From assembly GCA_963920665.1 (NCBI GenBank), contig OY987265.1, forward strand, positions 5,399,001 through 5,463,000: a DNA stretch of 64,000 nt. Direction: 5' to 3'. The position numbers were made by a program, and so were the translations under genes. The notes beneath the pieces are model-generated. The model was not told where the DNA came from, ran no database searches, and saw only the letters and a program-made list of their open reading frames with translations. This document shows positions 1 through 11,589 of this stretch, piece after piece; within the stretch, counting starts at the first letter, position 1, and each line of letters opens with the position of its first letter. This DNA comes from Straminergon stramineum (lineage: Eukaryota > Streptophyta > Bryopsida > Hypnales > Calliergonaceae).

Positions 1-1325
1 ATTGGATGTTGGATTTTGTTTACTTTGACATCAATTTCAATGACTTTGAAGCTATTTTTCAACATGATTGAGTTTAGATTACTACTAAGTGAAACCTTTT
101 TTCTATAGGGTGTTCATACCTAAGAGACATGAGTTTTTTTGTCACAATGCACTATTTGGGAGTGTTTTGATACACTTGAAAAATGTCTATCAATGATAAA
201 TGGACATTGAATTCAATGAGGTGGAATTTTTTGTTACAAAGAGGTGCTACCTAGACTACATGTCTTCCCCCAAAATCTTGATATTGAAAAATCGCACTCA
301 ATATTGAGAAATTTATACCAAAGTAGTACTTTATCATGATGTATTGTGCATTCTAAATTTAGGAATCTCCTTAAAAACTATTGAGATATTTTAAACTTAG
401 ATCATCATAGTTGTAAGGATTGCATTTTCTATATTCCTATTATTTTTGGATTTAAAAAAAATTGTATTGGACTTTGAAGTTCAAAACCTTAGATTGGATT
501 TTAAAGGCTAAAAGAAGCATATTTTTTACTTTTTGTTTTTTTAAGTGTGAGCTTCATATTCATTGTGAACGTACATTTGTCTTGAATTTTTTTGTTTGAA
601 AGTCATGAATTATCTATATGGCAAAAAGAGGTGGATATATCTAGTGCATTTTTTTGTACAAATATAATAAAATTGATACAAAACTAGTGCAAATCAAACA
701 TTTCTATACATGTCAAGTATGTGATGGGACTCTATGTGCCATATTATGCAATTATCTTATGGCACTTCATCAAGTTGTGAAAGGAAAGGCAAAATCCATT
801 GAATCATTTTTTCAAAAGAAAACCTTCATTCCACTAGAAGTGCTAGTTTTTTTCACTTTTCATATTATAGTATCTTATATAACACTAGTTTGCTTTGTGA
901 TATTACCACAACCAAAATAAAATGAACATATGATTTTTTAATTTTTTAATTTGAAACTTTGAAACTCAATATCTTTCACCCCATAGGGCTTTGTTGTGGT
1001 GTCAGAGGTTGTGTTCTTGATACAAATAGAAAGCCTTGTGCACAAAGGAGTGCAAGGGCTTTGTTTTGTGGCATTTCGACATGGGATGTGAAAGTTATGG
1101 CTTCTCAAAATAAAAGATAATTTAATTCAATTTTTCATTTAAAAATAATTCAAAAATCCATAACTTTCACACCGTTATGGTAGGTCCAAATGCCACAAAA
1201 CAAAGTCCATGCACCCCTTATAGAGAGCATTCCAATAGTACAAAGAACAAGGCCGAGGGGCTCATGGTTAATGGTTTCTTAGATCTTAGAGTACCAAGTA
1301 AAATAAAACAAAAAAACAACCCAAT
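1..1325. other. AT-rich gene-free stretch with old repeat
   Basis: I see no gene here; open frames are short, AT-rich and look like chance. The part from about 900 to 1,300 (a phrase about cacaacc-aaaataaaa followed by repeated text around 'aactttcac accgt') belongs to a dispersed family that recurs around 56,490-57,290. The rest is unclassified low-complexity sequence. Confidence 0.6.
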
Positions 1326-2941
1326 TTAACTCCTAAAGGTTTTCACCAAAAATGCTCTAAAAGTGCCATTTCTAGTACAAGTACCAAATTTTAGAAAATA
1401 AAATTTTTGAACACATATAATCATAGGATCTTGTAGTACATTGGTTTGAGAAGATGTTGAAAAATTTCTAAAATTTCCATAGTGTAGATTGCAAGAAATT
1501 ACCATTTGAATTGACAAAAATCATTTTGGGGCCCTGCAAAAAACATTGTAGCTAAACTTTACAAGGTCACATTTGTACGAAAAAATGCCTAAAATGATGG
1601 TGCTTCTTTGGATTCATTTTTCAAGGCAAGTTGGATACATGCTTGAAAAAATGTAGTTCATTTGAAATTCTACAACATATAGGGAAAAAAAAGTAGAGAA
1701 TGATACAAAATACTAAATTGTGAGAATTTGATTATGGAATTTCAATGTTTATAATGTTATAAGAAGAAATCTACATCCTATGATTTTATATTTTTTTCAA
1801 AATCACTGAAAATTGAGTTAAATTAAGGACTTCAAAGTGTATACATCCTATGGTTTTATATTTTTTCAAAATTACTGAAAATTGAGTTAAATTACGGACT
1901 TCAAAGTGTATCTCAAAGTAGAGAGTTGGCGAGCAATGAAAATTACATATCATACAATAACATTTTAATTATATAGTCAAAAATTATGAAAATTTTTGGG
2001 CCTTAAAATAACTCCTCTAGCACATGATATAGAATGTTGTAGATATCCTATATTAATCCCTACAATTCCAAGGCCATTTTTTTGTCAAAACCACTCAAAA
2101 CTACTAGTTCTGTTGCATTTACCCAAGAAAATAGAAAAAAGGTTTTCTTTAGAATCTAACCATAGGATCTTGTTCTTCAATGGTCTCAGATTTTGTGCTA
2201 AGAATTTCATGAAGTTTGACTATTTCAAGTGGAAGATATTAGCATTCAAAGTTAAAAAAATTGTTTTTTGGAACTTAGGCCTCGAATTTTCCAATGACTT
2301 TGACCACCATTTGTGGAAATTTTTTACACTATAGCCTTTGAATTTAAGTTTTTTTGTGTAGAAGAATTGATTTGAAAATCTAGGAATCTTTTTTTTATTA
2401 ATTCTTAATTTTCATTCTTTAAAAAATTGATGAGTAGAAGTAGTCCAAGATAAAAAGAAAAACTAAATTGTTCATAGTTCTGAGAAGAGATTCTTTAAGC
2501 AAGAAAACCTCACCTTTTCCAACAATTGTTTTTGAAAATTGTGAAAATTGCATTAAAAAATGAATCCTAAAATTTATTTTTTCAAGAAAATGCTCCAATT
2601 GCCCCCAAAGAAGATTGTCCATAACTTTCATAGTACAAATCTGAATGGAATGAATCAAAGCTTTCTATATAGATAAAATTACAATCTATGAGAAACAAAT
2701 TTTTCAATTTTTTTATGTGTCGGGGTCTACTTGTGGCCCGCAACACCTAAAAAAAAGACTTTTTGTGCCAAAATTTTTGCTTTGGAGAACAGATTGAAAT
2801 AAAAATTATATTTTACAAAAGCTAATGTATTTTTCTATCTTCACAAAAAGTTTTAAAAAATCATGATGAATGTTGAGACCATAGGAGCTTGCCCGAAATC
2901 CATTTTGTCCCCTAAGGGGACAATGGGACTTTAGGGGTTAA
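1326..2941. mobile_element. 1.6-kb non-autonomous element with TTAA ends
   Basis: The left end reads TTAACTCCTAAAGG and the right end CTTTAGGGGTTAA, so the two ends are inverted copies of TTAAC(C/T)CCTAAAG. A shorter relative lies in inverted orientation at 60,707-61,569, a partly matching copy at about 48,960-49,927 and a fragment at about 28,940-29,122. No transposase frame is present. The TTAA flank plus CCC start is the signature of the piggyBac superfamily; assignment is an inference, because I could not compare full copies by alignment. It contains a ~70-bp tandem duplication at 1,772-1,911. Confidence 0.5.
1772..1911. repeat. ~70-bp tandem duplication
   Basis: Two adjacent copies start at 1,772 and 1,842 (tacatcctatg... 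to ...ttcaaagtgta). They differ at only a few positions, so the duplication is younger than the element that holds it. Confidence 0.85.
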
Positions 2942-4098
2942 TATGATATCAATTGTTATAAATTACATGTAGGACATAGGATACATATTATATAAGATAT
3001 TGTTATTGGATATGGTATATCCTATACTATAGGATATGTTGGTGATTGCAAGAATAACCTATCAATTATGTTCCATTCATTTACGATCTGGCAAAAACTA
3101 GGGCTAATTTTGCTATAACTTTTGAAGAAAGAACTTGCCATGAATTTGTTTTTTTTTCCTTTAAAATATCTTGGTTGTATTCAAATCCATTATTTTTTAG
3201 AATTTAAAAAAAATAAATTTATATTTAAAATTCATTTATTCTAATTTGTCATATTCTTTGGTTTGGGGATTTCAAGTATTATGGAGTACCAAAACTCAAT
3301 GATCTACAAATAAAATTTGTGTGGTCTATTGTTGCACTAGGCAAGCATGTTCTACGTAAAAAAAAATAAAGAAAATACATTATTTTATGTCTTTCATGTT
3401 TGTACAAATAGGGCTCTTTTGCAAGTGCACTTGTGAACATTGAAGATGGTTTCCACTCTATTATTTTGGTGAAACCTCTTCACTATGAGATCCTCCCACA
3501 TAGAAAAAATTTAGTTTTTTTTTTCTAATATGCTTGATTTATAATATATTAAAACATTGACCCAACCTTTTTCTACCCATTGTACTATGTCTGAGACTAT
3601 GTCCTAGAAAACAAGCATGTTAGCATTTTAATTTTAATAAATGAACCATATCTTGGAAAAAAACAATAAAAATTGTCTACTTCGAAGGATTTCATGGTAA
3701 AGAGGCTTGTAAAGAGGTTTCACCCATATAATAAAGTGAAAACCTTCTTCAATGTTCATAAGTGTGTATACAAGGGAGCCTACTTGCATAAACATCGAGA
3801 ACATAAAATAATGTATTTTTTGATGCCCTTCATATAGAACATGCCTACCTAGTGCAAAAATTGACCTTTAAATATGATTTTTTTTTAATTTTGAAAAAAA
3901 AGGAATGATTATAATCAAGACATCATTAAATAAAAACATCAAGTTTGTTAGGTTTATGCTTCAAAAGTTATAGCAAAGTTAGCCCTAGTTTTTGCTAAAG
4001 TGGAACATAATTGACAAATCATTCTTGCAATCACCCATATGGTGTAAGACATAGAATATAGAATATATGAAAAAATGATATGCAAGATATCATAAGAA
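2942..4098. mobile_element. Foldback element with ~500-bp arms
   Basis: Sequence from about 2,942 to 3,500 is repeated in inverted orientation from about 3,690 to 4,098. Matching landmarks are 'gattgcaag...aactagggctaa' near 3,050-3,110 against 'ttagccctagtttttgc' near 3,980, and 'caagtgcacttgtgaacattgaaga' text near 3,425 against its complement near 3,745. Both outer ends contain GATATC next to TATGA/TCATA. The arms are diverged by small changes. It carries no ORF. It could be a foldback transposon or a long hairpin transcription unit; it abuts the TTAA element on its left. Confidence 0.65.
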
Positions 4099-4576
4099 AA
4101 ATAACAAGACATTTCAACAACTTTTGAGTTTGCTCAAAACTAAACTTAATTGAAATCTAATAAGACATATTGTCAAATTTTGATATCACTTTGTTGTTAT
4201 CATTTAATATTAATTCACCTCCAATCCAAACAAATGTATTATATACAACACTTACAAACTAAAATCTCGGATTCAAAAGGATTGTGGTGAAAATAATTGT
4301 TTTGGTTGCTAGAAACAAATTAAAATAATTTGTATTAATTGTGTACTAGGACAAATATCTTCAAATATCTTCAAACTCAATGCAATAACATTTCAATTTG
4401 CAACCTTATTTTCAACCATTTTCGTATGGTGCACAAAGTGAAATTGTAAAAGCATAGATTTTGTTTTTGCGATCATTATAGTAATAAATATTCTCAATTG
4501 CAATTAGTTAGTTTTGATTATGGGGTATACATGCCTTATGATTGCAATATTGAAAGTCATGTGTTTGACCTTGATT
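4099..4576. other. AT-rich gene-free stretch
   Basis: No coding region, RNA gene or clear repeat structure was recognised between the foldback element and the MITE at 4,577. Confidence 0.5.
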
Positions 4577-5003
4577 AAGGTAGACAAGCCTTTCACCCCC
4601 CTAATTTGCAATTTGAATGTCTTGGGGCCAACTCCAAGAAGGGCACATATTTTTCAGAGGTGTGTGCATGTTTCACAAATCAAAAACAAGTGGAATTATA
4701 ATATTCCAATTAAAAATCTAATTTCTATGACTTTCTAAAGTGGTTTGCCCTGAAATTACAAATTCTCCAATAGACTAGAGTCATAAACGTCCTATAAACA
4801 ACCTATAACTGCCATTTCATGTATCTATTAGCACTTAAATATTCACCAATAAATGAGTGCCACATTCCCCTTGTTGTCATTAATGCACTGCTTTTGTCGT
4901 AACATGGACAAATTTGGATGAGTTATTGAGTTTTGTGGTGAAAATGGGGCTTAAATTAGGATGGCCAAAATAAGCAGATGGCGGTAATGGGCTGGTCTAC
5001 CTT
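4577..5003. mobile_element. MITE, family with AAGGTAGACCAGCC ends
   Basis: The left end AAGGTAGACAAGCC and the right end GGCTGGTCTACCTT are inverted copies. The element is 427 bp without coding capacity. Relatives with the same ends are at 46,770-47,188 (inverted orientation, with internal similarity) and 48,390-48,913 (ends only compared). No target duplication could be read with confidence, so the superfamily is undecided. Confidence 0.6.
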
Positions 5004-5019
5004 GGCTTCAAGTTTAAGG

Positions 5020-5112
5020 ACGAGGCCAGGACGCGGTCAGGACGTCAGGACGAGACTGGACGAGGTTCGGACGAGTGTAAACGAAACCTAGACGAGGTGT
5101 GGACGAGAAGCG
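5020..5112 (+). repeat. GGACGAG minisatellite upstream of first gene
   Basis: About seven imperfect units built on (A/G)GACG(A/C)GG or GGACGAG follow each other at spacings of roughly 8 to 16 bases. It marks the abrupt change from AT-rich repeat DNA to the GC-richer 5' region of the gene that follows. It may be part of the promoter; the role is inferred from place only. Confidence 0.6.
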
Positions 5113-7834
5113 AGCGATGGCATCCGTCCGTCTGGTTTCTCCCTTTCCCATTCATCCTTCCACCCCATTCCCACGGCACCACTTTGCTTCTTCACCACTG
5201 TAGTGCCAACTCCCCTTCTTCGTGACGCTCTGCCGTCCTCCACTCGCTCGCTCTTTTCCTCAAAATGCCTCCCCTTCAGTTTCCTTGAATAATTAAATCC
5301 ACTGGAATCAATCCATTCTTCTTCTCCACTCCGCTCTCAACCAACTCATTCCTCACTTTGCGATTCTCGTCCAGAATTTTCCTCCACTACATCGTCTGCG
5401 CGGACCTTTCCAAACCCTAAGCATGATTGGAGAATTTTTGTCAATTTTGGTGCGGTTAAATTTTCGTTCACGGTCGACGAAGATCTCATGTGCAGGGGTG
5501 ATCTCTCATGTGCGGGGTGATCGATCGGACAGAGTTCGAGGTTTAGGGCAACAGACATTCCTGGACAATGTAAGAGTCGCGAGGTTGTGATTTGGTGGAT
5601 TACGAAGACGGAATGGCGATGGAGGTTTCGGGGAAGTAGGGAGGGGAATGATGCCGCTGGCGAGGTTTGAACTTGCTTTCGGTGAGAATTTTGACAGGAA
5701 ACTTCAGTTTCGTTTGCATCGTGGTTCTTGGAATTTTTTTAGTCGCACATGAAGATCCTGCATTTTTTTGGGAAGTGGTTGTTGGAGTGGAATATTTTTT
5801 AGTCTGTTGATATCTGTTCGTTTCTTGAGATTTTCTTGCGTTTGAGAGACACGAGATTTTCGACACAGTGGACACGAGCTTTATTGTTGTGAGTAGTACG
5901 GTTTGCGGGGTCGGATTTTCATCGGTCCGTCCAAGAGTGTGTAGTTTATTTTCTTGAAAAGCTCTTTGGGAAACAATTTGGTTCATAGAGAGTTTTCTGA
6001 TGTTTTCGGGGAAGTTGCACTGTCGCTTTACCCTGTCGATTGAGGTTTTGTGGGTGCCTTTGGCAAATCGGAGCTTGTCTTTGAAGAGCTGCAGCCGAAT
6101 GGCTTTAGAGTATTCTTAGAATGGTTGTTAATCGTCCTTATTCAGCAGCTGCATTATTTGTAAGAAAATTATCATCTACTTAGGTCAGATAAGTGCGCAT
6201 GATAAATGATTTTCTGAAATGGTGCAGGCTTTTTGAGATTCGAGATTCGAGAAAGCTATTGCTCTTACATACAGAGGAGTTGGGTCGAACTTAGATTTGA
6301 GAGTCAAGAAGCCATTTAGGGTTTAGACATGCTAAGGGTCCTGGACAGGTGTGAATACTTTTTCTTATGTAAGGGTCTCTCTTGTCATAGGAACAGACTG
6401 AAAGAGCTAGTAGTTGGAAGGCGGATGATTGCATTTGAAATCGTGGTAATTTGCTGAGCTATTAATGCTTCTTTAAGGTTATGTGAACCGGGCGAGAGAC
6501 GGTTTCTATAATCACTTTAATCACTTCGGTCTATGATTCTTTGCATGAGACTTCAAAGGGCCTCTATACTATGGTCCTGTCTGGTCATGAGTAGACTTGT
6601 TGTAAAATTGCACAAGGGAGTATGTGAACATCCAGTTTCTTATTCGGATATGAAATTCAAAGTTAGGGGATGTTTATGCACATTTACCGAGTTTGAGCTT
6701 GATTCGGCAATACGTTTTGAAATTGTTTCAATTTCTTGATATCATTCGTCTTCACTTTCCACACTCTCATGTCTTGGAAATCAGTGGCTTGTCTTTAATA
6801 CGTATTGTCGTCTCCCCGTGACGAGGTTAGTAGTGTGAGTTGGTGTGCGATGAACTTGCTTGTTGCGTCAGTTGAGTTGATAAGATACATTCTTGAATAA
6901 CCGGTTTTATCAAATTAAATTAAATACTGTGACTCTTCGGTCTTTAAATACCCACTTGTAATCTTTTTGTGGCTCATTGCATAGTGGTAAACGTTGTCTT
7001 GGTATGCAGGCGTCTTCTCTTGCTGGATACTGGGAGAATGCTTCAATCAGCAGTACATACAAGTATCTCCCGGAAAGGTTATGGGACTAAGGTTAGATGC
7101 GGCAGATCAAGACTTCTAGAGTGCACCTTTCAGTCCCCTGGCTAATCGATGCGGGCATCCCAGAGAAAGTGTCTGCTGGGAATCTTAAGGCCCTTGGGAG
7201 AAGTCTATTATTAGGGGCTCTTGACGGACGGTTTCTTTCTCATTTTGCTGGGGGAATCATGTAGCAGATATGATACCGGTCGTGCTCGATGAGCAACAAC
7301 CTTTAATTCCAGGGCCTACGCTTTTTTTTCATCTTCCTGTACAACATTCTCTGTAGGTGTGTTCTTTGCTATCCCCTCACATCTTACATATCAGCCCTGC
7401 AAAGCTGATGACCTAATGAAGCAGAATTTCTTTCTTGCCTTCCGTATCCCTGCAGAACTTTTGTTTTTCTGTGCTTGAGCTTCAAATTCTACTATGGCGA
7501 GAGTGCATGAACCCTCATCATTTCTGCACACCACAGAGCGATGGTGACCTGGCGTGGCTTTGAAGACCTGGTAGTCAATTGAATACTGTATGCTCTCAGA
7601 TTAGCTGACTGTGTCCTGGATATACGTGATTTTCGCTTTCTAGTTGTCTTTGGTTGCTGATGTTGTGCGTGTGTTTTGACCGCAACAGAGTGTTAGCGGA
7701 GTGGGTGACTCGATTACGTTTCTAAGACTCACAGATTTCGAAACTATTTTCAACCCTTGGTCACGAAGCTGATATAGCATCAAGTGGGGCAACTGAGGCC
7801 GTGAAACTGCAGCCTTGAAAGGCTGTCATTGCAG
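5113..7834 (+). promoter_or_regulatory. Promoter and untranslated leader of the first gene
   Basis: GC rises and CT-rich runs (about 5,130-5,340) plus AAACCCTA telo-box text near 5,410 look like a plant promoter and leader. No long convincing coding frame is present on either strand. Likely leader introns end at tgcag sites such as 7,007-7,009 and 7,831-7,834. The transcription start cannot be placed from sequence alone. Confidence 0.4.
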
Positions 7835-7987
7835 ATGTCAAGATGCTTCAAACCTCTCCTGAGGATGAAACAATCCTACATAGTCTCGATGATTCCAATC
7901 TCGTTATGGGTGCTTTGCGCTCCGACTTTATTGAGGAGATTCTGTCTGGAGAGTTACCCGAGGTGCAATCAAGTGAACAGGCGATGA
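7835..7987 (+). other. Overlapping upstream ORF at the first-gene start
   Basis: An ATG lies directly after the likely acceptor gcag (7,831-7,834), 8 bases before the main start and in another frame. It runs 50 codons and stops inside the main CDS at 7,985-7,987. If the acceptor is used, ribosomes meet this ATG first, so it could lower translation of the main protein, or the true start exon is further upstream. Protein product is not expected. Confidence 0.35.
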
Positions 7988-10900
7988 AAGGAGATCTAAA
8001 CGTGGCTGACGTGATGGCCGAGCTCGAGAAAGAGCGACGCAAGAATGTTGAGCTTTCGGGTCGAGTTTCATCTTTGGAAGCAAAGCTAGGATGTGAAGAT
8101 AGTTGTTCTGGACCAATCCTGGAACATATGGATGTGGAGGTATGTGAAGTGTAATTCTGGCCCTATGTGCGTATACAATTCGCAGTAAATCATCAAGAAG
8201 TAGAAGGTCTTAAAGTAAACTAAAATTCTCCGTCTGCTCGTGAACTTTGGTGCTGGGTACCCTCAGTCTTTCATAGTTGGTGTCTTTCGTTACACATTAC
8301 CGTCTCATTCATCTAGAAGGTACAGTCTGTCTGGAGCTTGTTTCTATGGATATTCTATTTGAGGCATTTGGATCTTTCGGATTAGTCTGAGAATTATTGA
8401 CTGCAATAAATCTGCTGTTAATGTAGATTGTAGTACTGTACCCAAAATGGACCTGAGAATTAGACTTCAGGATAATCACTCTTCTGTTGAGTAATACTGT
8501 TGTGTATGTGCACTAGATCGATGCTGAACATACTCTCAAAAGTGGAGTGGAGCTAAGAAAGAGCGCAGGGGAAGACAAACAGGTTGCCAGTGCTGTATCA
8601 AACGGAAGTCACATACTCTCACAGAAAGCAGATGCCAGCTCAGCAACAGGGGATGATTCCTGGGGCATTATCAGAACTGGTCCTCCATGCTATGAGTCAA
8701 TGGTTAACTGGATGTGCAGAGAAGATGTAAGTAGGGCTGACATAGAAAAGTTGAATGATGCGGGTAGTGGGGACGACGACGATGACGACGATGACGACGA
8801 CGACGATAACAGTGAGCATGGGGACAATGGTCGCAGGCAAAGAGAGAAGGTGATACAGGAGTTCGATACTCAGTTGGTGACATATCTAATAATATGGCGT
8901 ATTAGATTAATATTATGATGCACTCTTGAATTCTAAACCATTGTTGTCACTTTCGAAGTCTACTCTATTGAACTAGGAGTTTGTGGGTCTGCAGGACAAG
9001 TTAGACGAGCACGGTAAAGAGGTATCTGCTCGAGTACTGGATTCTGATGACAGTGATGGTGAGGAAATAAGTCCGGAAGATCAAAGAAGGGGTGAAGGTC
9101 GGACGACTCCACTAGGGAAGAGGATATATTGGAGCAAAAGGTATGGCTACGGGCCTTACCCGGTGGGATATCGAGGGGCTGGTATCTTGTCCTCATACAA
9201 GAAGACTCCCAAGATTGCACTTTGCCCAATGGAGTTGAAAAGAATATTGGAATCTGGAGTATTGGCCCTGAAAAATGCACAGTCGCATACAATGCGTAAG
9301 ATCGTTGTGTTTTCTTGTCTATGCATTCGCCACGGGTGTGAAGACTTCTATGAGCTTGATTTCAACCATTTTCAGATCCTCAGTCGAGGGCAGCCTTACA
9401 AGTCCACAAAGGAGCCTGGGGTATGGTGATCAAAAACTACTCTCCGTACGCAATCCTTGTGTTTTGGTATGATTTTGCATTCATCTTGATTTAGAATCTT
9501 ATCATATTTCTCCTGTTATTAATTGTCACGAAGACTGCGACAGTCTTAATCGATGTGAACAATTTTCGTGATGCGGTACTTCATCTTTGGCGTGTAGGAA
9601 CACCTATTATACTCTCACCCCAGCGGGCGAACGAAAGTTTTTATACCAAATCGTCAAAACCCTATTTTGTGTCCCATACGCATAATTGATGAAGAAAAGG
9701 AGATGCGACCAGCTGGTGCTAGCACACCTTCCTGCCTTTTTCTTTGTATAAAATATGGAGGACGGACTCGCAACCTACCTCAAAATCAGTATGTGCTTTC
9801 CTTCCTCTTACGTAACCTAGAATTTTGTGGTCCTGATATCACGATGTTTCTGAAAATCAAGGCCGCGGAGTGAGCCTCTCTATGTTCCGCTGTGTTAACT
9901 TGTTACATTTGAGATTCCGCAGAGTGTCCGTTTGTTACCTGCCTAGTCTGCAGGCTAGTTGAAATGTATGTTTTATACCATGCCTTTGTGGAAGATAAAG
10001 GAGTAAACCGAGGTTATAGAGCAGTGGGGCTCGGGTGTCCAGGTACGTGCGGCAGAGAATGGGACGTAACAAATTGAAATCATTTGGGCCGCTTATGTGT
10101 CAAATGGCGCTGCTGGTTCACGTCCGCACGGGGAGTTTTTTCTTCAAAGCGCTTGGAATCACCCTTCTTTTCATGGCTGGGTTCTCGGATGACCAAGTGC
10201 GGAAGGAAACGAAGTACCGTAATCTGGCTTTGCTGCGGAAATATTACCGGTAAGTGTTTCAAATCACTCCAATTTCTTACTACCTTGTCATTCTTTAGGA
10301 TTCTTCTTCGTTGGTTCTGTTATCATGCAGCTTCATGGCTGTATTTGCGGTGGTGCGTGTGGTTCTGTATCTTAGTACTAGACACCAATGTAGGGGCCTC
10401 CAGGCTTGACGAAACAGTTTGAAAATAAAGCCAAGTTGGCTGAAAGTTATTTTGCATCTGAACGGTGTTTCTGAGTTTTTCCAGGTCTGACGAGTCGGCC
10501 AAAGCAGAACAGTTATTCCATCCCTTTCCGACCTTTTTTCCGCCAGCCCCGCAGCTTTCTTCCGCACCTCCGGTGAGATTCTTTATGTCGTATCTTTGCC
10601 GGCGTGCACAATTATGCCTCTTCTTTGATGTATTTTTTACAATTCACTGATTGTCTTCCGGTTGTAGATTGAAATAATTGGCACAAAACCCCAATTTCAT
10701 TCAAAGATCAGTGGCATTAGACATTTGGCCAAGTTGTGCTTCCACCACTTGCTAATTAGTCCAATCAAGTGTAAGAATAGAGGAGTTTTTAGTATAGGGT
10801 CAGTTCAGGAAGCAGGATAAGGTTCCTAACAGTTTTAGTGCCTTCTACGGTATATCAGTATTGTCTGGAGTGGTTTATTGATTGTGTAGGAAGTTGCAGG

Positions 10901-11589
10901 TAATGACAGTTGCAACACCGTCTCAGGCGCTCATGCCAACGGCACTCCCTCAAACAGCGCTGGTGCCGATCAAGAAGCCCCCTCCTCTTCTTGTTCGCAA
11001 GGATCCTGCACCTATGCCGGTGCTGGTTTCTGCGAAGCCCAAACCATCTGCTGACCGTCCGTACAGACGCATTCCTCCAATTCCTTTTCACCTGATGAAA
11101 CCCCCGAAGCGAGGTCGGAAGCCCAAGAATGCCGAAAAGCCAAAACAAACTCCACTAGGGCCTCTTCCTTTCGGACCCTTTCCACGTTATCCGCCGATGG
11201 GATTCCCTCCTATGCCACCTCCAGGTTGGCGACCAGGACAGGGCTTCCCCCCTCCAGGTCCGTTCCCCTTCCCCTTTCCCATATTTCCAGCAAACACACA
11301 ACCGGGGTCTCCCAGTCCCCCTCCATTTTTTCCGCCTCCATATGTTTTCCCGCCCTTCATGGTGCCACCTCCTCCATCAAGTGCACAGCAGGAGCTCAAA
11401 CCACAACCGGAGGAAGAGTCCATGCCAACGGCAGCAGAGGTTGAGGTCACAAATGTGGTCACTGAGAGCGACGATCAGGAACAATGGAATGTAGGTGACG
11501 ATGGGTCTGGCAGCAATAGCAAAGTGGACGAAATTCTTTTACGAGCTGTGGAGACCGAGTTCCCTGGTTCCATTTTTTCCACAGCTTAA
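7843..11589 (+). CDS. 752-aa plant protein with decayed tyrosine-recombinase-like domain
   Basis: Seven coding exons join in phase: 7,843-8,139, 8,517-8,876, 8,995-9,420, 9,598-9,788, 10,043-10,249, 10,485-10,572 and 10,900-11,589, all with GT-AG borders. Residues 1-99 include a short coiled stretch (about 64-84, EKERRKNVEL...LEAKLG). Residues 185-196 are twelve aspartates. Residues 270-281 read GYGPYPVGYRG. Residues about 295-494 resemble a tyrosine-recombinase catalytic domain: IRHGCEDFYELDF (R331) sits where the first catalytic Arg box lies, FFKALGITLLFMAGFSDDQV matches the HxxR box but with K460 and G463, and RKYYR (492-493) sits at the nucleophile. Residues 495-640 are rich in proline and basic residues (KRGRKPKN, an AT-hook/NLS-like motif). 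I do not know a named family; the recombinase link is inferred by eye, and loss of the HxxR box suggests a non-catalytic, perhaps DNA-binding nuclear protein. A short overlapping frame starts 8 bases upstream. Confidence 0.75.
8773..8811 (+). repeat. GAC/GAT triplet run coding for aspartates
   Basis: An in-frame (GAC/GAT) run encodes the twelve-aspartate tract of the first gene. Such triplet runs change length easily, so the tract length is probably variable between individuals. Confidence 0.8.
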
